In this document: positions 45,420 through 53,372 of the stretch, piece by piece
How positions within the stretch are numbered: the stretch's first letter is position 1
Layout of the letters: the number at the start of each line of letters is the position of its first letter
Translations under genes and position numbers: made by a program
The notes under the pieces: model-generated
Database searches by the model: none
What the model was told of the DNA's origin: nothing
The model's input: the letters and a program-made list of their open reading frames with translations, nothing else
Assembly: GCF_039543205.1 (NCBI RefSeq)
Contig: NZ_BAABJH010000006.1
Location: forward strand, 325,337 to 389,336
Source of the DNA: Flaviramulus_B aquimarinus
Lineage (GTDB): Bacteria > Bacteroidota > Bacteroidia > Flavobacteriales > Flavobacteriaceae
Direction: 5' to 3'
DNA: 64,000 nucleotides

Positions 45420-46124
45420 TTAATTCAATAATTGCAATAACGCTCTTAAACTCTTAATCGTCTTATAATTTTTTCCATTTGTTTCTTCTTCGGTAACTTG
45501 CTCGTGCGCCCAAGTGGTATGAAATGGTACATGAATGGCATGGGCTTTAATATGGATTAATGGTAAAACATCAGATTTCAATGAATTACCTATCATTAAA
45601 AATTCAGATGGTTTAATATCTAAATGGTTTAGTAATTTTGAATAGTTATCTTCTTTTTTATCGCTTAATACTTCAATGTGATGAAAATAATCAGTTAACC
45701 CAGATTTTTCAAGCTTTCGTTCTTGGTCTAGTAAATCGCCTTTTGTAGCAAGTATTAGTCTGTATTTAGTTGATAAACTTTTCAAAACATCTTCTACACC
45801 ATCGAGGAGTTCTACAGGCTTATTAAGCATATGTTTTCCTATATTCAAAATAGCTTCAATAGTTTTTGAAGATAGATTATAGTTTGATAATTCTAAAGCA
45901 GATTCTACCATAGATAATGTAAACGCTTTTACGCCATAGCCGTATAAAGGAAGATTGTTAATTTCCATTTTAAAAAGCTCTTGATCAATCTTATTTGGTG
46001 TTTCGTATTGCGATAATAGTTTACCAAATTCTATTTCAGCTTCTCTAAAATAGGTTTCATTAACCCAAAGCGTATCATCAGCATCAAAGCCAATAACCTT
46101 AATGTTTTGATAATTTATTTCCAT
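45420..46124 (-). CDS. HAD-family phosphatase (YjjG-like)
   Basis: A 234-residue HAD hydrolase. Motif I FDADDTLWVN (Asp14, Asp16) is the YjjG kind, motif II LATKGD, motif IV MIGNSLKSDV. The cap is a helical C1 type (about 20-95). Typical substrates are nucleotide or sugar phosphates. It overlaps the kdsB end by 10 nt and so is co-translated with it. In Kdo pathways KdsC is the phosphatase, but this protein is not KdsC-like; a housecleaning function is as likely. Confidence 0.82.
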   Translation of the reverse strand: MEINYQNIKVIGFDADDTLWVNETYFREAEIEFGKLLSQYETPNKIDQELFKMEINNLPLYGYGVKAFTLSMVESALELSNYNLSSKTIEAILNIGKHMLNKPVELLDGVEDVLKSLSTKYRLILATKGDLLDQERKLEKSGLTDYFHHIEVLSDKKEDNYSKLLNHLDIKPSEFLMIGNSLKSDVLPLIHIKAHAIHVPFHTTWAHEQVTEEETNGKNYKTIKSLRALLQLLN

Positions 46125-46843
46125 AATTTTTTTGCACGTTCTAAATCTTCAGGAGTATCAATTTCAACACCTTGTACATTGGTCTCGACCATTTTTATAC
46201 GTTTACCGTATTCTAAATATCTTAATTGCTCTAATTTTTCAGACGCTTCTAAAGATTGCATGGGTAATTTATAAAAATCTAAAATAGCTTCTTTTCTAAA
46301 AGCATAAACCCCTTTGTGTTTGTAATACTTAACATCAACATTTTTATCTCTTGGATATGGGATTGGACTACGTGAAAAATACAAGGCAAAATTTGATTGG
46401 TCTAGAACAACCTTAACAGTATTAGGATTATTAATTTCATCAAGATCCGTAATATGAACCATTAATGAAGCTAAATCAACGTCCTTACTAGAGTCATTTT
46501 TAAAGACTTCAATAAGTTTTACTAAAGATTCCCTATCTGTAAAAGGCTCATCACCCTGAACATTAATAACAACATCGATATCTAAAAACTCAACGGCTTC
46601 AGCTATTCTATCGCTACCACAATCGTGAGTTTTTTTACTCATCATGGCTTTTCCCCCATTACTTACAATCTCATCATAAATAATATTACTATCGGTAACA
46701 ACAATAACATCATCGAATAAATTTGTAGCCACAGTAGCTTCGTAAGTTCTTGTTATAACGGTTTTTCCACCAAGATCTTGCATAAGCTTACCTGGGAAAC
46801 GTGATGCTGCATAACGTGCAGGAATCATTGAAATTATTTTCAT
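46115..46843 (-). CDS. kdsB: 3-deoxy-manno-octulosonate cytidylyltransferase
   Basis: A 242-residue CMP-Kdo synthetase. It starts KIISMIPARYAASRFPGK, with GGKTVITRTYEAT, HDCGSDRIAEAVEFL, VINVQGDEPF (the metal Asp) and the C-terminal LEQLRYLEYGKRIKMVET then GVEIDTPEDLERA. All parts fit KdsB. It activates Kdo (or 8-amino-Kdo in species with KdnAB) with CTP for lipid A core addition. First of two overlapping genes. Confidence 0.96.
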   Translation of the reverse strand: MKIISMIPARYAASRFPGKLMQDLGGKTVITRTYEATVATNLFDDVIVVTDSNIIYDEIVSNGGKAMMSKKTHDCGSDRIAEAVEFLDIDVVINVQGDEPFTDRESLVKLIEVFKNDSSKDVDLASLMVHITDLDEINNPNTVKVVLDQSNFALYFSRSPIPYPRDKNVDVKYYKHKGVYAFRKEAILDFYKLPMQSLEASEKLEQLRYLEYGKRIKMVETNVQGVEIDTPEDLERAKKLWK

Positions 46844-46863
46844 CTACTAAAAATATTACGTTT

Positions 46864-46871
46864 CAAAAATA
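46864..46871 (-). promoter_or_regulatory. -7 element (TATTTTTG) of kdsB
   Basis: TATTTTTG on the minus strand 20 nt before the start codon at 46843. Confidence 0.45.
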
Positions 46872-46888
46872 GTATAATTTTATAGGTT

Positions 46889-47461
46889 TTATACACTAGT
46901 TGATTTAAACTTTTTATATAATTTTAAAATTATCAATAATATAATAATTACAAGAATACCACCAAAAATAGGCAGAAATATAGAAACAATGGACATAATA
47001 ATAGATACACCTGTTTCAACCATAGACACTATAGGGTTACCCAACCCGCCTGTGGTTGCTGTTGATGCTAATCGTGCAGTGCTTGATGTTCCTGCCACTG
47101 CAACGGCAGTGCCTCCTCCTGCTATTATTGCTAAGGACCAAGTAATTACAGGGCTTAAATCGGCAACCGTAGATAACATAATTGCTGTTCCTGCTAAAGC
47201 TGCCAATGGCACTGCCATAGTATCTAATAAATTATCAATGTATGGTATAAAATAAGCAAAGACTTCAATAATGGTAGCCACACCTAAAGTGATTAATGCA
47301 GCTGTACTTCCTATCCATTGCCACGATTCATTAAGTTGCCAGACATCAAAATAGGATGCCAAACTTAAAGCAAACAATGGTAGAAACACCCTGAATCCAA
47401 CCGATGCTGATAAACCAACACCAAGGCAAACACTAATTATAGTTTCTATGGTTAAATCCAT
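46889..47461 (-). CDS. DUF4126 membrane protein
   Basis: A 190-residue protein with five or six hydrophobic segments. It begins with ETIISVCLGVGLSASVGFR followed by VFLPLFALSLAS, has IPYIDNLLDTMAVPLAALAGT, and a Gly/Ala/Ser/Thr-rich stretch (about 117-140), all of which fit DUF4126. No function is known. It lies 45 nt upstream of kdsB in the same direction; a perfect promoter box sits between them. Confidence 0.82.
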   Translation of the reverse strand: MDLTIETIISVCLGVGLSASVGFRVFLPLFALSLASYFDVWQLNESWQWIGSTAALITLGVATIIEVFAYFIPYIDNLLDTMAVPLAALAGTAIMLSTVADLSPVITWSLAIIAGGGTAVAVAGTSSTARLASTATTGGLGNPIVSMVETGVSIIMSIVSIFLPIFGGILVIIILLIILKLYKKFKSTSV

Positions 47462-47609
47462 TAATTTTTACAAAGTTCGTAAATCAAAGTTAAATTATTT
47501 TTCTGAATGGCTTAGATTCTTACACATAGATTCATGAAGATTACTTGTAAGTTTCTATTTGGCAAGGGTATACCAATATTTTTTGTCTGGAACTACACCT
47601 AAAAACCAA

Positions 47610-49037
47610 TCAATATTCCTCAAAAAAATCATCACTAAAACCTATTAGGTACAATTTTTCTTTAGCTCTGGTTACTGCAGTATATAACCATCGTAAATAA
47701 TCTTTATCAATACCATTAGGTAAATAAGGTTGTTCTACAAAAACGGTTTCCCATTGGCCACCTTGAGATTTATGACAAGTAATGGCATACGAAAACTTAA
47801 CCTGAAGAGCATTAAAGTGCTTATTGCCTTTAACTTTTAAAAACTTCTTATACTTACTGGTTTCGCTTTCATAATCTTTCATGACTTCTTGGTATAATCT
47901 ATTGGATTCCTCATAAGGTAAAGATGGCGTTTCAGCATTAATTGTGTCTAAAAGCAATACCGTTTCAAAAGGTCGCATTTTTGGGTAATCAACCATCCGT
48001 ATTTTAACTTCCGCAAAGCGAAACCCATAAAGCTCTTGTATATTAAAAATTTCTAAAACCTCTATAATATCGCCATTGGCTATAAAACCAGCTTCAGTAG
48101 TTGGTTTAATCCAGAAATAATTATTCTTAACAACCATTAAAAAGTCACCCGTTGTTAATTCGCTTTCATTAAAAAGTATCCTATTCCTAATTTGCTGATT
48201 GTATAAATTAGCCCGTTTATTACTTCTTACGATTATAGCAGTTTCCTCTTTTCCTAATTCACTATAAGCATCATTAATAGCATCCATAATCTCATAACCA
48301 TCAATAAGTCTGACAATATCTTTAAAATCTGCCAAATCGAATTTAAAGGCATCGTAAAAGCTATTAGACAAGGCCTCTCTTAAAACTGTAGCATTAGCAA
48401 GAATACCCGAATCTTGTTCTTGACGGACCACTTCGTCTAATTCCATTCTAGTAACTTCTTTATTATAATTTAGTGCAATTCTATTTTCATCAAGTGCAGG
48501 ACTGATATCTAATTTTACTGGTGGTAATTGTGCCGTATCACCAATTAAAAGCAACTTACACTGATGCCCAGAATACACATATTGCATTAAATCATCTAAC
48601 AACGAGCCATTTTCAAAAAGCTTAGATTCACCAGGTGTATCTGGAATCATGGAAGCTTCATCTACTATAAAAATGGTGTTTTTATGTTTATTGGGTTGCA
48701 AAACAAACTTTACGCCACCATTTTTTTCTTTTTTAGGAAAATATATCTTTTTGTGAATTGTAAAAGCTTCTTTCTTTGAATAATTGGATATAACTTTAGC
48801 TGCCCTACCAGTGGGTGCCATTAAAACAGCACTTTTTTTAGCTTTCCATAAATTGGTAACAATAGTACCAACAATAGTTGTTTTACCAGTACCAGCATAG
48901 CCTTTAAGTACATAAAGTGCATTTGGAGCTTTACTAAAAATGAATTCAGAAAGCTGTTGCAAAACAATATCTTGCTTTATTGTTGGCTGAAACGGAAACT
49001 GTGATTTGGTGAGTAAATAAAACTCTGATGCAGTCAT
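47610..49037 (-). CDS. RecD-like SF1 DNA helicase
   Basis: A 475-residue helicase of superfamily 1B. Motif I VLKGYAGTGKTTIVGTI, Ia LMAPTGRAAKVIS, II IFIVDEASMI, III LLIGDTAQLPPV and a C-terminal UvrD_C_2 block (FSYAITCHKSQGGQWETVFVE, LRWLYTAVTRAKEKLYLIG) can be read. It lacks the long N-terminal part of RecD2 and fits the compact RecD/Dda-like helicases of Bacteroidota. Probably a role in DNA repair or replication. Confidence 0.92.
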   Translation of the reverse strand: MTASEFYLLTKSQFPFQPTIKQDIVLQQLSEFIFSKAPNALYVLKGYAGTGKTTIVGTIVTNLWKAKKSAVLMAPTGRAAKVISNYSKKEAFTIHKKIYFPKKEKNGGVKFVLQPNKHKNTIFIVDEASMIPDTPGESKLFENGSLLDDLMQYVYSGHQCKLLLIGDTAQLPPVKLDISPALDENRIALNYNKEVTRMELDEVVRQEQDSGILANATVLREALSNSFYDAFKFDLADFKDIVRLIDGYEIMDAINDAYSELGKEETAIIVRSNKRANLYNQQIRNRILFNESELTTGDFLMVVKNNYFWIKPTTEAGFIANGDIIEVLEIFNIQELYGFRFAEVKIRMVDYPKMRPFETVLLLDTINAETPSLPYEESNRLYQEVMKDYESETSKYKKFLKVKGNKHFNALQVKFSYAITCHKSQGGQWETVFVEQPYLPNGIDKDYLRWLYTAVTRAKEKLYLIGFSDDFFEEY

Positions 49038-49065
49038 TTAAGATTGTGTAATATTATAAATTATC

Positions 49066-49073
49066 CAAAGATA
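49066..49073 (-). promoter_or_regulatory. -7 element (TATCTTTG) of the RecD-like gene
   Basis: A perfect TAnnTTTG on the minus strand, 28 nt before the start at 49037. Confidence 0.55.
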
Positions 49074-49118
49074 GAATGATTTTTACTCGCTTTGGTTTTT
49101 ACGATTAAAAAAAAATTG

Positions 49119-49126
49119 TAGATTTG
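49119..49126 (+). promoter_or_regulatory. Promoter (TTTG ... TAGATTTG) of the DUF3822-rsmD operon
   Basis: A perfect TAnnTTTG, 39 nt before the ATG at 49166. A TTTG at 49091-49094, 24 nt upstream, is a fair -33 element. Confidence 0.6.
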
Positions 49127-49165
49127 CTAAATACCAATAACAATCTTTTAATTAAATAACATACT

Positions 49166-49900
49166 ATGTTGACATTTATTCTTATTGCAGTTGCAGTGAT
49201 ATTAGTTACAATTGGCTTGGTTAAGTTAGTTGACAAATTTATTCCTACTAAATTTAAACCAATTTTAAATATTGCACTTTGGCTATTAATAGGTTTTTTA
49301 GGGTATCAAACCTATATGTCTATATATGAACCCATTCAATTCAATAAGTTAAAAAACAAACGTTATAAAACAGTAATTTCTAGTTTAATAGATATTAGAG
49401 ATGCACAACTTGCTCATAGACAAGTAACAGGTAATTTTGCTAACAATTTTGATAATTTGGTTAAATTTATTGATACTGCAGAATATACGATAACACAGCG
49501 TAGAGATTCTAGTATTATTGACGAAGTACTAACAAAAACTTATGGTGTTGATACTTTTAAAGATATTGTAATTATAGATACATTAGGTTTTGAACCTGTT
49601 AAAGACTCTTTATTTAAAAACTCTAATCGTTATAAAACTATGATGAACGTACCTAATGCAGAAGGTAAAAAGTTCAAACTAGAAGCTGGATTTATTGAAC
49701 AAAATGATATAAATATACCAGTGTTTGAAGCTTCTGTAAAAAAGAATGTCATTTTAGCTGATCAAAATAGAGACCTTGTAATGCAAGAAAACCAAGTTGT
49801 ATCTGTAGATGGTGTTAATGGAGATGTTCTAAAAGTAGGTTCTATGGAAGAAGTTAATACAACTGGAAACTGGCCTAAAACTTATGGCTCTGCCGAATAA
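49166..49900 (+). CDS. Membrane-anchored protein of unknown function
   Basis: A 244-residue protein with two N-terminal membrane segments (about 1-22 and 33-53) and an extracytoplasmic or cytoplasmic domain of about 190 residues, with DIRDAQLAHRQVTGNF as a distinctive helix. I have seen this as a conserved flavobacterial gene placed in front of DUF3822 and rsmD, but no function is known. Its end overlaps the DUF3822 start by 17 nt, so translation is coupled. Confidence 0.65.
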   Translation: MLTFILIAVAVILVTIGLVKLVDKFIPTKFKPILNIALWLLIGFLGYQTYMSIYEPIQFNKLKNKRYKTVISSLIDIRDAQLAHRQVTGNFANNFDNLVKFIDTAEYTITQRRDSSIIDEVLTKTYGVDTFKDIVIIDTLGFEPVKDSLFKNSNRYKTMMNVPNAEGKKFKLEAGFIEQNDINIPVFEASVKKNVILADQNRDLVMQENQVVSVDGVNGDVLKVGSMEEVNTTGNWPKTYGSAE

Positions 49901-50705
49901 TAGTTCAAATAAAATAAAAAATCAAGAATTGTCCATTCAAATAAGTTTGAGTGGATTTTCTTTTTGTATACTAAACAAAGATTCTAATACAGTACGTGTT
50001 TTAAAAGAATTGTTCTTTAATAAAAAACTAAATCCTTTAGAAGTTTTAGATAAGCTAAAAGAACAGTTTAAAACAGAAGATGCCTTAAATGACACCTTTT
50101 CTAAAGTTATTGTTATTCATGATAATGACTTGTCTACATTAGTTCCAAAATCTTTATTTAATGAAGATTACCTAGCTGACTATTTAAAGTTTAATTCTAA
50201 AATACTAAAGTCTGATTTTATCACTTATGACTCAATTAGTATAAATAATAGTATTAATGTGTATGTGCCATATATAAATATTAACAACTTTATATATGAA
50301 CGATTTGGTACTTTTACATTTAAACATGTTTCTACTATTTTAATAGAAGATATTTTATACCAAGAAGAAAATGAAGATTCGGCTAAACTATATGTTAACG
50401 TTAGCGAAAATCATTTTGAAATTATTGGGGTAGAAAAATCAAAACTATTATTATACAATACTTTTGAGTATCGTACAAAAGAAGATTTTATTTACTACAT
50501 ACTCTTTACCACAGAACAGCTAAATCTAGACCCAGAAACTTTAGAATTAGTTTTTATTGGCAAAATTGCTAAAGATGACAATCTATATAACATCGCTTAT
50601 AGATACATTAGGCACATTAGCTTTGGAAATAGAAATGACACTTACACATATACTAAAACACTGAAAACCAATTATTCAAATTTTACATTACTAAAAAGTT
50701 TTTAA
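49884..50705 (+). CDS. DUF3822 protein
   Basis: A 273-residue protein beginning with ELSIQISLSGFSFCILNKDSNTV. DUF3822 proteins are thought to have an actin-like ATPase-type fold, and the N-terminal beta hairpin fits. They occur in Bacteroidota next to rsmD, as here: the stop of this gene overlaps the rsmD start by 1 nt (TAATG). A role in ribosome assembly is only a guess from context. Confidence 0.82.
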   Translation: MALPNNSSNKIKNQELSIQISLSGFSFCILNKDSNTVRVLKELFFNKKLNPLEVLDKLKEQFKTEDALNDTFSKVIVIHDNDLSTLVPKSLFNEDYLADYLKFNSKILKSDFITYDSISINNSINVYVPYININNFIYERFGTFTFKHVSTILIEDILYQEENEDSAKLYVNVSENHFEIIGVEKSKLLLYNTFEYRTKEDFIYYILFTTEQLNLDPETLELVFIGKIAKDDNLYNIAYRYIRHISFGNRNDTYTYTKTLKTNYSNFTLLKSF

Positions 50706-51244
50706 TGCGCATTATATCAGGATTATATAAAAGCAGAAAAATTATAGCACCTAAAAAATTACCTGTGCGGCCAACTACAGATATGGCAAAGGAATCGTTA
50801 TTCAATATCATAAATAACTTGTATTATTTTGATGCTGTTTCTGTATTGGATTTATTTGCTGGAACGGGTAATATAAGTTACGAATTTGCATCAAGAGGTA
50901 CAGAACAAATTACATCTGTAGATCAAGATTTTGGTTGTATCAAATTTATGAACCAAACAGTTGAAAAGTTTGATATGCCTATTCAAACTATAAAAAGTGA
51001 TGTGTTTAAATTTTTAGAAAAAACTAAAATACAAGCAAACATTATTTTTGCCGATCCACCATATGACTTTGCTGATGAGCAATTTTCTAAAATTCCAGAA
51101 CTCGTTTTTCAAAATAATATCTTGCTAGAAGATGGCCTATTAATAGTTGAACATTCTAAACATACAGACCTATCAAAACTAGTTAATTTTAGTTATTCTA
51201 AGAGCTATGGTGGTAATATGTTTAGCTTTTTTGAAATCGTTTAA
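50705..51244 (+). CDS. rsmD: 16S rRNA (guanine(966)-N2)-methyltransferase
   Basis: A 179-residue SAM-dependent methyltransferase. It starts MRIISGLYKSRKIIAPK, then LPVRPTTDMAKESLFNII, motif I SVLDLFAGTGNISYEFAS and the catalytic IIFADPPYDF (DPPY). All match RsmD, which methylates G966 of 16S rRNA on the assembled small subunit. It ends the three-gene run begun at 49166. Confidence 0.95.
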   Translation: MRIISGLYKSRKIIAPKKLPVRPTTDMAKESLFNIINNLYYFDAVSVLDLFAGTGNISYEFASRGTEQITSVDQDFGCIKFMNQTVEKFDMPIQTIKSDVFKFLEKTKIQANIIFADPPYDFADEQFSKIPELVFQNNILLEDGLLIVEHSKHTDLSKLVNFSYSKSYGGNMFSFFEIV

Positions 51245-51413
51245 TCTCTTTTTATTTTTATAATTCCCTTTTTTTAAGTAAATTGGTTTCCTCCCTAAGA
51301 TAGTACCCCAGTGTCTACACAATTTTAAACGTAATTAATGTTTAATTAATTTTAAGCATGAACTTTCTATCTATATTGTGGTTAACTATTAATTAATTAA
51401 AAACCACTAACCA

Positions 51414-51932
51414 ATGAAAAAACTTTTTTTATTAGGGCTAGCTATCATTCTTTTTGTTGCTTGCCAAAACCAACCACAACGTTATTTTGAAGCTTCTCCA
51501 GAAATTGAAACCTTAAAAGCAGGTATTGAAGCTTATGAAGCTCAAAACTGGGATGCTTGGAAAGCCAATTTCGCTGATTCTGCTAAGATTTTCCATAACA
51601 CTAACAAAGGCTCATCGCCAGATCAACTTATGGCTGGAATGAAACAAATGCTTTCCAATTTTTCTGCTTATAAATTTTCTGATGAAGGTGAAGTTTATGA
51701 AATGATTATTGATAAAAACAAAGAAACCTGGGTAAATTACTGGGGGACTTGGATGGGTGAAACAAATAAAACCGAGAAAGGTATTTCTGTTCCAGTACAT
51801 TTAACGGTGCAATTTGTTGATGGTAAAATTACTCAAGAGTATGCATACTATGATACATCTAGTATCAATCAAGCTCTTACTGAAATCGCTGCTGCTGCTG
51901 AAGAAGAAGAAGAAACTGAAGATGCTGAGTAA
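51414..51932 (+). CDS. Lipoprotein with NTF2/SnoaL-like domain
   Basis: A 172-residue protein with a lipobox ILFVACQ (Cys17) and an NTF2-like cone fold (about 32-155: LKAGIEAYEAQNWDAWKANF, VPVHLTVQFVDGKITQEYAYYD). The tail is very acidic (EEEEETEDAE). SnoaL-type folds bind or turn over small molecules, but the pocket residues do not point to a substrate. It is followed by another exported protein 35 nt downstream, probably co-transcribed. Confidence 0.78.
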   Translation: MKKLFLLGLAIILFVACQNQPQRYFEASPEIETLKAGIEAYEAQNWDAWKANFADSAKIFHNTNKGSSPDQLMAGMKQMLSNFSAYKFSDEGEVYEMIIDKNKETWVNYWGTWMGETNKTEKGISVPVHLTVQFVDGKITQEYAYYDTSSINQALTEIAAAAEEEEETEDAE

Positions 51933-51967
51933 CAAATTTAAATAACCAATCCTTAATTTTAAAAATT

Positions 51968-52720
51968 ATGAAGACAATTAAAACAACAGTATTATTGGTA
52001 TTATTTTTATGCTTGACTTGTAATGTATCACAAGCACAACAGGCTTATCAGATTCATCAAGATAACGTGAGACCTTCCAAGTTTATGGAATATGAAAAAA
52101 TTGCCAAAGAATTCAATGCAGCCTGTGTTGAACATAACTTTCAAGGTACATGGTATACAGCAATGAGCAACGATTTTAAATATTTTTACATTACACCTAT
52201 TGAGAATATGGCTGAATTAGATGAGCGACCTTTTGCAGATATGGCAAAAGCCATGGGTGACAAATTTGGAGATATGTTTACTCGCTTTGATAAATGCTAT
52301 GACTCACATGGCACTTATATTGTAGTAAGAGACAATGAACTAACCTATATGCCAGAAGATAAAGCTGATGCTCCAGCCGATGAAAACTATCGCAAGTGGT
52401 TTTATATGTACTATACTCCAGAAAATGCTAAAAAAATGCGTGAAGGCATGAAGGCCGTAAAAGAGTTCTTTACTAGCAAAGGTTCAAAATCATATTATCG
52501 CGTATATCGAAATGGTTTTGGACAAATGGAGAACTATTATATGGTTTCTATTTCTGCTAAAGATGAAATTGATTCAGCTACGAGAGGAAAAGCTAATGAT
52601 GAATTACTTGGCCCTGACAGATGGGAAGTTTTTAGTAAAGTTATGAACTACACATCTCGTATGGAAGAGTATAGTGGCGAAATGCGTCCAGATTTATCTT
52701 ATGCGCCAAAAGAAGAATAA
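51968..52720 (+). CDS. Exported protein of unknown function
   Basis: A 250-residue protein with a signal peptide (about 1-24, TVLLVLFLCLTCNVSQAQ). The mature protein seems to be an internal duplication of two ferredoxin-like halves: QIHQDNVRPSKFMEYEKIAKEF followed by ...YFYITPIENM, and FYMYYTPENAKKMREGMKAV followed by ...NYYMVSISAKD, as in dimeric alpha/beta-barrel proteins. I do not recognise the family. It pairs with the NTF2-like lipoprotein upstream and is closed by a terminator shared with rnpB. Confidence 0.62.
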   Translation: MKTIKTTVLLVLFLCLTCNVSQAQQAYQIHQDNVRPSKFMEYEKIAKEFNAACVEHNFQGTWYTAMSNDFKYFYITPIENMAELDERPFADMAKAMGDKFGDMFTRFDKCYDSHGTYIVVRDNELTYMPEDKADAPADENYRKWFYMYYTPENAKKMREGMKAVKEFFTSKGSKSYYRVYRNGFGQMENYYMVSISAKDEIDSATRGKANDELLGPDRWEVFSKVMNYTSRMEEYSGEMRPDLSYAPKEE

Positions 52721-52743
52721 TCAAAATCAATCAACTTTTAACC

Positions 52744-52776
52744 AAAAACCCTTCTTGAGTCACAAGAAGGGTTTTT
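52744..52776. terminator. Terminator shared by the exported-protein gene and rnpB
   Basis: CCCTTCTTG (52749-52757) pairs with CAAGAAGGG (52763-52771) around AGTCA; A5 precedes and T7 follows. It lies 23 nt after the stop at 52720 and 8 nt past the rnpB 3' end on the other strand, so it probably stops both transcripts. Confidence 0.9.
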
Positions 52777-52783
52777 TTATACT

Positions 52784-53152
52784 AAAGTAAATCTATAAGC
52801 CGAATTCTGTTCATCCTAAACTCGTTTCAATCCCAATAGCTATCGGGATTCTGAAAAAAGAACGGAATACCTTATCATTTATCTGAGTGCATTGTTACCA
52901 ATACACTTTAGCTGTCTACCCTCCAACAATCGAGCGTGCAACCCTCTCCCGATAATTATCGGCACGTTGGTTTACATGACATTGCACCACATAGAGTTTA
53001 CCTGGTTTCACTACAGCATGACCTGTACATACTTTCTGTTGCACTTTTCCTAACCTCACGGTTGGTGGTTGTTAACCACTATGTTGCACTACGGTGTTCG
53101 GACTTTCCTCTCAAATGCTGAACTTATTTCAGTACCTTCTCAAATCAACTTT
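52784..53152 (-). ncRNA. rnpB: RNase P RNA (M1 RNA)
   Basis: Read on the minus strand, a class A RNase P RNA of about 369 nt. The universal GAGGAAAGTCCG is at 53112-53101, an ACAGAAA segment follows, then AGGGTAGACAGC-like core and the 3' AATTCGGCTTATAGA. The ends are set by helix P1: AAAGTTGATTTG at 53152-53141 pairs with TAGATTTACTTT at 52795-52784 with one mismatch. Two palindromic hairpins (52829-52850 and 52949-52962, CCGATAATTATCGG) lie in variable stems. It processes the 5' ends of tRNA precursors. Confidence 0.95.
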
Positions 53153-53220
53153 AAAGTTAAAAAGAATTAAGATGCTGAAACAAGCTCAGCACAAAAGCGA
53201 TAAGGCGATTTACTTGAGTG

Positions 53221-53228
53221 CAAAAGTA
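53221..53228 (-). promoter_or_regulatory. -7 element (TACTTTTG) of rnpB
   Basis: A perfect TAnnTTTG on the minus strand, about 70 nt before the mature RNA 5' end, which implies a short 5' extension to be trimmed. Confidence 0.5.
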
Positions 53229-53292
53229 CATAAATTGTTAATAACTATAGATAATTTGGATACTTAGAATTCTTAATTTTAACCCGAATTTT

Positions 53293-53300
53293 TAACTTTG
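53293..53300 (+). promoter_or_regulatory. -7 element (TAACTTTG) of dnaX
   Basis: A perfect TAnnTTTG, 27 nt before the ATG at 53328 and 72 nt before the TTG at 53373. It overlaps and rules out a start at 53298. Confidence 0.55.
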
Positions 53301-53372
53301 TTACATAATCAAAAAGCATCGCGTAAGATGCTAGATATTAAAACAGTATCAATACAAATAAATTCAGTAAAA

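Noticed and set aside
52936..53121. A 61-codon plus-strand ORF
   Set aside because: It lies wholly inside rnpB on the opposite strand and is a chance frame.
53298..53372. TTG-initiated N-terminal extension of DnaX
   Set aside because: It starts within the promoter box TAACTTTG at 53293-53300 and is not part of the family.
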